Source of the DNA: Branchiostoma floridae
Taxonomy: Eukaryota; Chordata; Leptocardii; Amphioxiformes; Branchiostomatidae
DNA length: 64,000 nucleotides
NCBI RefSeq assembly: GCF_000003815.2
Contig: NC_049986.1
Span: 15,953,496 to 16,017,495 of the forward strand
Reading direction: 5' to 3'
Positions 39,753-50,880 of this stretch are shown piece by piece (position 1 is the first letter of the stretch; every line of letters starts with the position of its first letter). The notes beneath the pieces were generated by a model. The model worked only from the letters and a program-made list of their open reading frames with translations. It had not been told where the DNA came from and did not search any database. The translations under genes were made by a program, and so were the position numbers.

Positions 39753-40416
39753 GTCATTAGGATCTTGTTGGAGTTGGGTATCCCCTCTGGTCTCCAGTGG
39801 GTTTGAGTGTGGGAAAGTTTGGGGAACTTCTGAGATTGGAGAAATCAGATGAAAAAAGCTTGATGTTGAAAATGAATTGTCGAATTTAAGTTGGGGACAG
39901 AAATAAATGCAAAACTTTACTATATTCGACACGCCAGTTTTTATGATGGCTACTTGACAACGCATGGGATGGCACTAACTAAAAGATTGGGACAACGATG
40001 ACAGACACCATCTTTGTGCAAGTGGTCCCATTTTTGTATGTTTTCTGATAATGTTCACAGGCTGATTTTAAAGAAAAAAAAGGACACCTGTTTTTCCTGG
40101 CTACCCTGGAGAGAGATAAAGTCATTAGCATCTTGTTGGAGTTGGGTATCCCCTCTGGTCCCCAGTGGGTTTGAGTGTGGGAAAGTCTGGGGAAAGCTAC
40201 TGAGATCTGAGAAATGGGATGTAAAAAGCTTGTTGTTGAAAATGAATTGTCGAATTAAAGTTGAGGACAGAAACAAATGCAAAACTTTTCTATATGCCAC
40301 ACACCAGTTTTTATGATGGCTACTCGGCAATGCATGGGATGTCCCTACAAACTAAAAAGCTCTTGAAGGCGATGGAAAACACATCTCTGTGCAAGTGGTC
40401 CATTTCTGATGTTCGA

Positions 40417-41354
40417 NNNNNNNNNNNNNNNNNNNNNNNNNNNNNNNNNNNNNNNNNNNNNNNNNNNNNNNNNNNNNNNNNNNNNNNNNNNNNNNNNNNN
40501 NNNNNNNNNNNNNNNNNNNNNNNNNNNNNNNNNNNNNNNNNNNNNNNNNNNNNNNNNNNNNNNNNNNNNNNNNNNNNNNNNNNNNNNNNNNNNNNNNNNN
40601 NNNNNNNNNNNNNNNNNNNNNNNNNNNNNNNNNNNNNNNNNNNNNNNNNNNNNNNNNNNNNNNNNNNNNNNNNNNNNNNNNNNNNNNNNNNNNNNNNNNN
40701 NNNNNNNNNNNNNNNNNNNNNNNNNNNNNNNNNNNNNNNNNNNNNNNNNNNNNNNNNNNNNNNNNNNNNNNNNNNNNNNNNNNNNNNNNNNNNNNNNNNN
40801 NNNNNNNNNNNNNNNNNNNNNNNNNNNNNNNNNNNNNNNNNNNNNNNNNNNNNNNNNNNNNNNNNNNNNNNNNNNNNNNNNNNNNNNNNNNNNNNNNNNN
40901 NNNNNNNNNNNNNNNNNNNNNNNNNNNNNNNNNNNNNNNNNNNNNNNNNNNNNNNNNNNNNNNNNNNNNNNNNNNNNNNNNNNNNNNNNNNNNNNNNNNN
41001 NNNNNNNNNNNNNNNNNNNNNNNNNNNNNNNNNNNNNNNNNNNNNNNNNNNNNNNNNNNNNNNNNNNNNNNNNNNNNNNNNNNNNNNNNNNNNNNNNNNN
41101 NNNNNNNNNNNNNNNNNNNNNNNNNNNNNNNNNNNNNNNNNNNNNNNNNNNNNNNNNNNNNNNNNNNNNNNNNNNNNNNNNNNNNNNNNNNNNNNNNNNN
41201 NNNNNNNNNNNNNNNNNNNNNNNNNNNNNNNNNNNNNNNNNNNNNNNNNNNNNNNNNNNNNNNNNNNNNNNNNNNNNNNNNNNNNNNNNNNNNNNNNNNN
41301 NNNNNNNNNNNNNNNNNNNNNNNNNNNNNNNNNNNNNNNNNNNNNNNNNNNNNN
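40417..41354. other. assembly gap (938 N)
   Basis: Run of N inside the 368-bp tandem array. The long open frames across it are artefacts. Confidence 1.
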
Positions 41355-41589
41355 GTGGTCCATTTTTCTGATGTTTTCTGATAATCTAATTTTAGCTTGT
41401 CATCCTCATATTAAAGAAAAAAGGGATACCCTCATGCACAGCAGGGCCATGGTGAAAAAAAGATGTCCAAACTCAACACCAAGACACCCCTTGTAGTGGC
41501 GGGAATGCTGTCCACAAGTCCCAATACTCGTGAGTGTGGGAAAATTTGGGGAAAGCCACTGGGACTGGAGCAACCTTGTCAGCTTGTAA

Positions 41590-41807
41590 ACTTCTCAGCA
41601 CTCTTTTTACTCTGAACTGGTTACTAAGTCCTTTGGGATAGGTACAGAATTATCATCAGTTACATAAAATGACCTTGAAGGTTGTTCTCAGAATTTGTTG
41701 AGAGCCAGAAAACAATATGGAGAGAATTTATCATGTTGCCAGCCCCTCATTGATCAGCACTCTTTTTTCTCAGAAGCTCTGAATCCTTCGGGATGGGAAC
41801 AGAACTG
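41590..41807. repeat. ~150-bp repeat units, left of the large element
   Basis: Two units share CAGCACTCTTTTT.CTC, 'GGGATAGGTACAGAA' or 'GGGATGGGAACAGAA', and 'GAGAGCCAGAAAACAATATG'. The family continues at 48492-48720 after the large element, which was inserted inside one unit. Confidence 0.75.
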
Positions 41808-43255
41808 TTATAGTCCATGGGCCAGAGGGGTTTTTGGTACCACCGAGAGGGACAAGTGCTATCATGGATTTTTTGTATTAGTAGGAACCAAAGTCTATTT
41901 TAAGCCATGATAACCAGTTGCCATGCACAGCTTTCCAACTGTAATCACGTGACCAAGTGACGTCATCCAAATTGACCTGGCCGTTGGTCATTTATTGAAA
42001 AGGACGAGATAGATATGTAAAATATCAATAATTTCCAATGAAAATTGGTTTACATGTGAAAAACACCACAAGAATTACAAAGTATTAAGTTTTTTGTCGG
42101 TATTTTGCATCTTTAGGACGTTATGAGTCTTTAAAGGCTGATTTTTGGGGTAATTTTTGCGTAAAAATTACATTGTTTACTTTCCAAAACCAGGCATTTA
42201 TTCAGCCTGCTTATGGGGCCTTGTTTGATACGTTTTCTTGATTTGCCACATCTTAATCTGCATTTTGGGCTTTAAAGCAACAAAATCCGTCAATTCCAGC
42301 AGGAGTTACAAGTATTTCAATAATTACACCCAACGGACTTTTTATCAAATTTCTACGAATATCGCAATGCATCATGGGTAATTGAAGAGACTGCCTATTG
42401 TGGCCGAGTCAAAATGTTGATTTTTCTCAACATTTGGGGTGGTAGTATGGTATTGGTCCATACATACAAAAATGGCTAAGTTTTGGGTAAAGTGCTGTTC
42501 ACTGGTTGCCATGGCAACGGCCATTTTTCGAATGGCGATTTTCATCTGTTTATGGCCATTCAGTCGTTTGTATCATCAGTCATCATTTGTTGTTAATGGT
42601 ATCTGACGTCATTCCGACTTTTTTCTCTATATTTTTACGATAGTTTGCGTTCAAAGCTAACTCCATCCTAAATACCAAGCTTGCCGAAACAGGACATTTT
42701 GTTGATGCTACAGGTCAGACATCGAAGTTAGGGCTGTCCATTGGCAAGCATGTTATAATACACTGAATGAAGGCTTAAAAAAAGTACTAACCCATATTTC
42801 AATCTTAATAATTCTTCTCCACCAGAAAGTCACTTGGGTCTAGTTTATAAACATTCAAAGAAAACAGGGGGTTGTTCGCCTCATTCTCCGAGAAAAGCTC
42901 ACCCTATGAAAGAAACCTCACCTTTGACCCCTGTTCCCTCCTGATACAATTGGTAGCACCCTATAACTCAATAACCAACATCGTTCCCGCACTCGCAGTG
43001 CATCGGAAGAACCACATGTCGATTGAGTCTTTTTACTTCGTATGGATTCAGAGTACAATATATACGGTCAACTTCTGAACTATTCACGACAAAAAAAGAT
43101 AAACCAAACCTTAAAGTGACGGTGCCTACTTTATCGTTTCTTTACGTCATAATGGGAAAAAAATAAAGGCTGTGGAGATCAGGGACAAAGATCGGAAGAA
43201 AATACAACGCAAAGAAAGTGGATGCACCAATCATTGTTGTGAAGACACGGTAGAA

Positions 43256-43700
43256 TTTGCATAAAATGGTTACGCCATCCATTGCACAAACAAAACCGCT
43301 GCAAATGTAGTTCACCTAAAAGAGTCTTGGAAAATCCTGCTAAGTGCAGCGGAGATACGCAAACATCAAGTACTCTTAGATAATGCCTCATCTGTAAACG
43401 AAGGAGAAATTCCGGACATCAAGTATCATCGGGAATGCAGAAGTGTGGTTACGATGTAGTTGCTGGATAAAATGCAGCAAGCAGAAAGTAAAGGTGACAA
43501 GCAGGAACAGACGGCTGACTGCAGTGGCTTCCCAGTAGAGAAAACTCTAGCCCAAGTAAAACGTCCGAACGTCTTAAAGTTTGTATTTTCCGTGACGAGT
43601 CAAGCAAATATGTGAAGGGGACAAACGGCCGTGAGACGTTAGTATAGTGTTTCAATATGCGGACTGACAGCACCATCAGACAGAAAAGGAGTCGTAGACC
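43256..43700 (+). pseudogene. broken cysteine-containing ORF inside the large element
   Basis: One frame reads KTAANVVHLKESWKILLSAA, continues EIRKHQVLLDNASSVNEGEI and PDIKYHRECRS, then stops. A second frame reads CIFRDESSKYVKGTNGRETL, stop, then CFNMRTDSTIRQK. The pattern (SWK.LL.AA..R.H..LL..A....EGEIPDI.YHR.CRS, then C.FC-like, SKY.KGT) recalls large uncharacterised proteins that recur in cnidarian, fish and amphioxus genomes and are usually repeat-associated. That link is from memory and the function is unknown. At least one frameshift and two stops. Confidence 0.5.
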
Positions 43701-44626
43701 TTAGACTTGCATGACATGTATCGTGTGATTGAAGATGAATTTCTTTTTTTAAATGGTTGTGGAAGTTGACTGGGTCCGTTGTAACATCTATTATCTTAAT
43801 ACCGGTACGTTTACGACGATTTCTCTAGCCATACTGATTTGACAAATTGTCAACGCATCATTTTCTCCAGTCACATGTTGCTGTTGTAGGTTACTCTTGC
43901 CACTTCTTCTGTGTAACTTTTCTGCCACTCTTGTCCTGCTAAAAGCGTAATATTGTAATTGTAACACGCCGCGGAATTACACGGCGAACGGGCGCGTGGT
44001 TGGGAGGTAAAAATACCGGCCGGAAGAAACACGGCACAATTAACTGTCGCTATGTACCTTTATACATCCTCTGATGTTCCTTCCTTTTCTATTAGTAAAT
44101 GCATAAAACATAAACCTGCATGAGCATGCTGAAATGTCATGAGAAAACGGACGTATAATGTCAAGAATTTTCATTTAACTTCTGTCCGTCACAACCGCTA
44201 TGACGTAACACTTCACTGCTAGCGTAGATATAAAAATGGCGGGAAAATGGCTGCGTACGTTCAATTTTGCCCATTCAGTCGTAGATCCGGGCTATTATGC
44301 AACGGTTCTTCACACTTTTATATGAGTTCTAGGTCACCAACAAACATTCAAGATTGTTGTTGAATCATGTTCGTCTTGTGCCATCAGCATGTGTAATTAT
44401 GATCTACAAATCTGGCAATGAATGTGACGGTGTGTTCGTCCCACGACGAGCTGCCTGTCCCGAAAAAGATACTGAAAACTTTTCGCCTTGTCGTCTTCGA
44501 ATGCATTTCATCATCCTTTATTGATTTCAACATAGCAGACATAGTAGCAGCCTGGATAGCGTTGAAATTTACAACATAAAAAACCGTATATATACAATAA
44601 GAAACAATATACTAAAGTGTGTCAGC

Positions 44627-45060
44627 CAACGAATCGAGATGAGATGTCTCTTCCTCAAGTGATTTGTCTTCGATGGCTTGAGGTACTGACAGAGTTCTGG
44701 ACATTCCGACATCGTCCGCATAGCCCACATTCATAGCGTCAGGATGTACTGTTGTCCTTGAGCTCATAAAGAGCAGGAAAAGTTACGGGGACAGCACACC
44801 ACCTTGTGGGACACCGGCCAAATGTCGGCTCCTTCCAGGTACTGGCCACGCCATTGACTACTACCCTCTGACGCCGACCGCTGAGGTAGCTGTGGATCCA
44901 AGACACCATACGTGGACTGGCCTGGATATCGATCACACGCTGTAGCAGTATGGCATGATCGACTCGATCGAAGGCTTTAGACATGTCAGCAAATAAAGCT
45001 CTGACCAGAGTTAGCTTCTTAGAATCCAGCGCAGTTAGCCAAGTTTGTACCATACGCACA
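44627..45060 (-). pseudogene. non-LTR reverse-transcriptase fragment
   Basis: On the minus strand, FADMSKAFDRVDHAILLQRV and SWIHSYLSGRRQRVVVNG are RT palm motifs A-B. After a frameshift, GGVLSP and NVGYADDVGMSRTLS follow, with the YADD catalytic motif C. The frames are broken and both ends are missing, so this is an inactive remnant nested in the large element. Confidence 0.85.
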
Positions 45061-45588
45061 TTGTAATCGATGCTATGTAAAAGATGTATTGGACACCTAG
45101 ATGTCTGAAGTGTGCATACCTCAGAAATAACTATTGTTGCATGTGTAGATCTCTTTAAATTCCATTATTTTTTATCGGCCGGTATAAGTCTTACGACCGG
45201 TATTATGCCAATGCATGTTACGTGGTTGGATCATTTTTGAAGCATAGGATTTGCATTATCTTGTGTAGAATAGTTGTAGTAATTTTATGTACCATGTCCA
45301 TTTTGGTGTGTCTACATGGAAAGACCAGGCAGAGAGCTAGCGGATGGACTGGATATAATCACTCCCTGTATTTGATTTTGTTCACTTGCAATTAGCCCCA
45401 TGGGCAGGAATTTGCAATAAAAAATTATATATATTATAATAACGTTTTAGTGCGTAATGAAACTCACGTTATCCAAGATAGTATATCTCCCCACAATGGC
45501 TGCACCTTCAGCTAACATGTCAACAGGGAGGCTCCGAAAAAATCCGTTTCGGATACGATACGTTAATGACAAAGAGACAGTAGACACT

Positions 45589-46014
45589 GACTGACATCAG
45601 CCTGGTTACCAAACCCCGGCCCGATCTCAAGTATCTATCGTGCAGGGGTCTGGCAGGATGGCATAGGCCGGGTTCTCAATTTTGCACCTTATAGTGGGCA
45701 AAAAACTCCACCAATAGAGCAGCAGCAGGATCAGCAGGAGATACTACACCCCTACCATGATTGGTTAATGACCCCCAACTGTATTTTTTGAATCCATAAC
45801 AGTGGCCACCAAATACCTGATTCGCTACTGTGATAGCCTGCTGACCAACTGTGGTGTGTTGTAGCTGGCTACCTGTGGTGCGAGTGGTCATAAATCCTAG
45901 GTTCTCCTCCCTCTGAGGAAGGGCCTTCGAGAACATTTCTACAGCCATCCTACCAGACCCCAACACAAAAGATATTTTTGAGGTTGGGGTATGGTATCCA
46001 GGCTAGACTGACAT
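45589..46014. mobile_element. 408-bp MITE, TAGCCTGG family, exact 9-bp target duplication
   Basis: The element 45598-46005 is flanked by GACTGACAT on both sides (45589-45597, 46006-46014). The ends are imperfect inverted repeats of about 63 bases, starting [C/T]AGCCTGG and including GGGGTCTGG[C/T]AGGATGG. Mutator-like elements give 9-bp duplications, but the superfamily is inferred. It is inserted within the 6.7-kb element, so it is younger. Confidence 0.85.
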
Positions 46015-47330
46015 GTACCGTTGCTGATCACGAAAGTACCGCACCACCAAAAGCGACTGCTATTACCGTTTATAGGACCCGAGTCGCAGTGTGCCAGTTC
46101 CGACTGACTGCCGGTAACTTTGAACCACTGCAAATATTTTCTCCTTCACGCAAATGTCCCCGCAATCTCAAATACATGTACAGCTAATAGACAATGGACT
46201 GGTAGAGAACAAATTTTATTGAGTTTGTCACGTGTGCAGCAAGTTTTCGGCGTGCGTCTCTTTATGGCACCGACACGCACAGGACCCACCTACAACCTCT
46301 CACAATATCATTTTCTTTTGCTTCTAATAACAATTTCATACATGTTGTCGGTATTGCGCCTCTATACGGGCAATTATGGGCTTATTTGTACCGCGTATGC
46401 CAATTCTAAGCACGCATTTTCAGTCCATTTGTCGGCGATGTTTGACAAATTTTTGTGCATTATTGGTGACTTTTCATCGTGCAGATAAGCAAAGTCACTA
46501 ACAATGGAGTGAATGGAAGCTGGTTTGGGATTTTAGGATTCCGTGCAATTGACCGAAGTGTGCGTTTATCCGAAGCGCAATTAACTGGCCTCTACTGTAT
46601 ACCACTTTGAAACTCAGATTTTAATCAAATAATATTCCTAAGATTTTAGCATTGAATCAGCATTTGATATGTCCCTTACAATGATTCCAATTTTTATGAT
46701 CAGCCATCCTGCTGAATCGTTGCTGTGAATTGCCTTGTTGTTGTGAATATGCCAGGAGGCATTTAAGTCTTGTTGTTGTAATACAGAAAGAAGATAAGAT
46801 GACCTAGGATTATGCTCCATATCATCCATATGTAACTGAGTCAGACTTACAACGTTCACAGAAATACACTGAAAAGTCATTTTGAGGACTTTTAACATAA
46901 TGATAGCACAAGACTTCGATAAACGTTTGCATTGGAAAATGCAAGATGACATGTACAGTCACTGTGGCAAGATGCCAAAATAGCGACCTGATTTCTGTCT
47001 CCTGACTTCTTTGCTAAAAATGTCTACTTATTTCTTACGCATCTAGCCAAGGAGCTAAACTAACCACTACGAACCCTACCACTGTTTATTTATTTTATGA
47101 ATCGTTCACTGTCATTGGTCGAGTATTTTAGCACCATTTCCATGGCAACCGTCATAAAAAATCTGCCTATTTCAAAATGCCTGCAAAAATTGTTTAGAGG
47201 CCTATCACAAGTAATAGTCAAATTAAGAACATTTAGGCACTTAGTACTTGTAAGAAATTAAACGTTAAAAATGCAAGATGACATATCCAAATGGCCGATA
47301 GAATGGCGTATATCACCTGATCATGATTTA
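46015..47330. other. interior of the large element, no gene recognised
   Basis: No transposase-like frame. A phrase ATGAATCGTTCACTGTCATT at about 47098 recurs at 48027, and GCCATGGCAAC occurs at 42508, 47140 (partial) and 48146. Confidence 0.45.
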
Positions 47331-47334
47331 TCAA

Positions 47335-47900
47335 CTAAACTAGAAAGTCCACCCGCACCCTAATACTGAATTTCAGGTCATTTGGTTTCAATAGCCAAAA
47401 CTATATGTTTTTAGTTTGAAAATAGCAAAAAAAATCCCAAAACTCAACAATTTGAAGAAACGTATTCCGAAAATAGAAATAAAATAATGTGGGCACATAG
47501 CCTACACACCTTCAAACCGAATTTCAGGTCATTTGGTTTCAATACAATGGCACAGGAGCCAAAAATATATATTTTTAGTCAAAAATGGCCCCAAATCCCA
47601 AAATAACTCATTTTTGAAGTAATGTTAGCAACAATTGTTGATAGTGCCCTGTGGGCATATGTTCAATGCACCTCTGTATCAAATGTCAGGTCATTAGGAT
47701 GTAATACCAGGGTACAGGGGCCCACAATATATGTTTTTTGCCAAAAATGACTAAAAACCCTAAATGAAACAATTTTTAAGGTCACTATCAAAAAAGAGAG
47801 AAAGAAGTCTGGTGGTATTTGCTATATCTACCTCCATGCCAAATTTCAACTCATTTGGCCCAAAGATGAAAAAGTTGAATCCATTTAGAGATTTGGCAGG
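47335..47900. repeat. four diverged ~100-150-bp units with an AATTTCAGGTCATTTGG motif
   Basis: AATTTCAGGTCATTTGGTTT occurs at about 47371 and 47520, with weaker versions near 47685 and 47843, each followed by A.AATATATGTTTTT and 'AAAAATG.C' phrases. The complement of the motif (ACCTGAAATTTGGC) is shared with block A of the 33-35 kb units. Confidence 0.65.
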
Positions 47901-48491
47901 AGAAACACGCCAAAAAAACAATATACATGTATTTCAATACATACTGTAGTATGGATTAAAATACTAAAAAGTTCTATTTATTTTTTGCCTAATTAAAATG
48001 TTTTCTAAGAGCCCTTACATTAGTTATGAATCGTTCGGTGTCATTGTTCATGCCTTGATTATGTTGATAATGGCTAAACTTTAAAAGCATCCAACAATGG
48101 CTTGCTTAGCAACTTTCCTGTAAGAAAATGTTATTTTTCACCGTTGCCATGGCAACCATTGTAGAGATTTGTCTTAATTTATTTCAAAACGGTTCCAAAT
48201 ATATTCAACATGTATTTGTATGATCTAAGTAAAGAGAAATACTCATCAAATGTGGTTGGGGGTTATTAAAACCACTTTTGATGACTTGTAATAAACGATT
48301 TTTGGTAGTTCTATAGATTTGAGTGACGTCACAAAATCAAGTGATAATTCCTATAAAGCTGGGCATCTGGCATGGTTATCATGCAAAATAATAAAGTAGA
48401 GGAATCAACCTTTTCAAAAAAGTAAGTCACCCTTTGTCCCTTTGTTTGGTACCAAATGGCCATTTTTGGGGACCTGGCCCATGGACTATTA

Positions 48492-48720
48492 GCAGTAATT
48501 AGACAAATAGCTTTGAAGGCTGTTCCCAGCATTGGACTTGAGGACCAGAAAACAATGTTGAGAGAATTTGTCATTTTGCCAGTCACTTGTCACTCTTTTT
48601 ACTCTAAAGCAGGTACATGTCCTATGGGATAGGTACAGAACTGCCTGCAGTATTGAAAAGAATGGCTTTGAAGGCTGTTCGCACAATTTGGTGAAAGCCA
48701 GAAAACAAGACTAGTACAGT
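48492..48720. repeat. ~150-bp repeat units, right of the large element
   Basis: GCTTTGAAGGCTGTTC occurs twice (about 48511 and 48664), with CAGAAAACAA and CACTCTTTTTACTCTAAA between. Continues the family at 41590-41807. Confidence 0.75.
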
Positions 48721-50070
48721 TCCATTCCTGTCTTGGGAATTTGGGCATGTACAAGGGCAGTTCAATAAATTATCACATCTTTCTAGGAGGCTGAAATGTC
48801 ACTTGTATTTGATGATATACATCTCTAAAGCACTCTATAGGCCTGAACTTCCAACAGTTTCTTTTATACAACTGCTAGGCTGGAGTGAGGTTTGATAGTG
48901 AAGCCAGCTGAATTCATAGTTGTCATCATCATCATCTATCAACCTGTGGTCATAATTGCTATGTGTGCATGAAAATTTTTCATACACTAATCAAATAGAA
49001 ACAAAAGTTGGCATACTTTTCAGTCCTTAACTGTGCTGCCAAGTTTCTTTCCTATGTTAAACTGAGAGTGCATGCCCATCTTTTGCAGACTTTTGGGACA
49101 ACCTAGTGCCAAAGACATTGTAGGCACAAGCATTCTATGGTATCCTCTGAGATGCTATTTCCTGTGTTCTTGAGAGGATTTCAAAGTAGAGACTGCTGAT
49201 AACGATGCTGTCAAGAGACGATGCAGAGATCATTCTTTTTGGGTACCTCCAAGAAGGGGAAGGGGTCTTGGACCTTCTCTCCATTTCTCCACATACCGAA
49301 CCAGAGCCAGTTATCTAAGGGTACTGACTGACTCCTGTGTGAACCCTAACCTAATGTCACCCTTTCTCTCATCCATTGTTGGAGGACTCCACTTGTGAAC
49401 TGGCGGCAGAAAAAATAGACAAGGGCTGAGAAAACCATCAAAGTGTCGGGGTCAGAGAACTGACCAGCGGTGGGGACTTCATCAAAACCATGACCCGACC
49501 TTGGTCCATGACCTCTGACCTCCCAGGGGTCAGTAATGGAGTTACCATGTTCCATCTCCCATCTGAGCTCTCTGTGAAAAATGGTTATGGAATTTCTTCA
49601 TCAGTCCCAGCAGATCAACAGGTCTTTGATGTTCCCTTATTGGGCTGGAATGTGCATTAACTTGGAGTTGTGACTCTATTTGTTGGGTTAAAGACCTTGC
49701 AAGGCCTAGGGCGAAATCCTTGTACCTGTCCAATGAACTGCACCTTATCCACTTACACCACTTAAGTCCTTGTAGCTGTGCAGGATAAACTTAAGGCCTT
49801 GATCTTTTAGGCCTTGGCAGATATCATTCACACATTTAGGTCACAATAAGAAGTTGATTCCTGCTCACAGCTTGGAAGAAATTGGATGAAAGTCATTACA
49901 AATACATGTAGTGTATATTCACCACTGGAATGGTAACCTCTATAAATTAGAAACCTGGAAGTTCTGCTGCAGTACTATTGAAAGCCGCTAGAGGGCCCAT
50001 AGTTGTACTCGTCCTTCATTTTGCGGACACCTATCCACATGCCAAGTATCCTTTTCATGACCTTCTTGAA
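48721..50070. other. no gene recognised
   Basis: ACAAGGGCAGTTCAATAAAT at about 48751 resembles a mariner-type end but has no clear partner. No exon was supported. Confidence 0.4.
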
Positions 50071-50077
50071 TTATGCT

Positions 50078-50365
50078 GCACACACACACACACACACACC
50101 ACTTAAAAATACCCTCACATATGTGCACGCACATACACACACACAAACATACATGCACAGACACACACATGCACTCACATAAACTCACACCCATACACGC
50201 AAACATGCATACGCACATTTAAAAGTACACTCACATATGGGCGTGCACATACACACACACACAAACATTCACGCAAATAGACAAACACATAGGCACGCAC
50301 ACACATACATAGACACACGCACAGTTATATACACACTGAAACACACACACACACACACACAAATA
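50078..50365. repeat. CA-rich compound microsatellite
   Basis: ACACAC runs with CATACA and GCACA variants. The cysteine/valine-rich minus-strand frames here come from the repeat. Confidence 0.9.
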
Positions 50366-50482
50366 AACACATGATTCTTGGCAGAGGTAATGATGCTTCA
50401 GTAAGACTTGAGCAGTGGTTGTTTTCTTCCTTTTTCTTGTCCCTTCCACCTGCTGACACACACCTGTTTTGATGTTCACCAG

Positions 50483-50582
50483 GTGTCCTGGAGAACATGG
50501 CTGCAGCTGGCCAGGTGCACCCACAGGTGCCTCCCCCATTCCATGATAAAGCTGGCCTCTGCAGGTGTTGTTCTCATGACAG
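50483..50582 (+). CDS. possible isolated exon, parent gene uncertain
   Basis: A 100-nt segment lies between TGATGTTCACCAG and a strong donor ACAG/GTATGTAAG. With entry phase 1 it reads VLENMAAAGQVHPQVPPPFH then DKAGLCRCCSHD. This is GC-rich and protein-like compared with its surroundings. It cannot follow the last EXD3 exon directly (that ends in phase 0, which would force a different frame). An intervening exon would be needed if it belongs to EXD3. It could also belong to an unrelated gene or to none. Confidence 0.35.
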
Positions 50583-50689
50583 GTATGTAAGTTAAGGTGT
50601 TTAAGGGTTTGTGTCTGCTTTAATAGCTTGGTGTACAGTCTGTATCTTTATCTATATAGCCAGTTACCGCCATTCGGCGTAACACACCA

Positions 50690-50880
50690 GTCAAACATAC
50701 ATGTATACAAGTGACCACCACCACCTGTATCATCTTGACATTGGTAAACAGTCAAACATGTACACTACAATGACCACCTCTAACTAAGTACTAGAACCTG
50801 GTCATTGATATTTGTCAAGTCAAACATAAACAAGTGCCCACCACCACCTGTACATCTTGTCATTGATAACAGTATGCTGG
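50690..50880. repeat. imperfect tandem repeat, GTCAAACAT...GACCACC family
   Basis: AGTCAAACATACATGTATAC, then GACCACCACCACCTGT and TCTTGACATTG, recurs about 2.5 times. Related single units lie near 55230-55290 and 55630-55770. Confidence 0.7.

Larger units (their letters stand above)
38525..41570. repeat. ~368-bp tandem array, interrupted
   Basis: GTCATTAG[G/C]ATCTTGTTGG begins at 39753 and 40121 (period 368). The end of an earlier unit lies at 38525-38562, before the inserted element. Sequence after the gap (41355 on) resumes with GTGGTCCATTTTTCTGATGT, a phrase of the same unit. The gap (40417-41354) therefore falls inside the array, and the copy number is unknown. Confidence 0.8.
41808..48491. 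mobile_element. 6678-bp TIR element with TTA target duplication
   Basis: The element 41811-48488 begins TAGTCCATGGGCC and ends GGCCCATGGACTA, flanked by TTA on both sides (41808-41810, 48489-48491). Inverted similarity continues inwards for about 170 bases (for example CATGATAACC, CAGCTTT and GTGACGTCA on both sides, in opposite orientation). Outer flanks join into one normal repeat unit once the element is removed. It carries a broken ORF (43256-43700), a reverse-transcriptase fragment (44627-45060) and a nested 408-bp element. The superfamily is not resolved; a TTA duplication fits PIF/Harbinger. Confidence 0.7.

Noticed and set aside
40261-41496. Open frames of 320-411 codons on both strands
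   Set aside because: They run through the 938-base N gap. Undefined codons make them open artificially.
48751-49030. Mariner remnant suggested by ACAAGGGCAGTTCAATAAAT
   Set aside because: No matching inverted end and no transposase motif found.
49988-50539. Cys/Val-rich minus-strand frames
   Set aside because: Produced by the CA-rich repeat.
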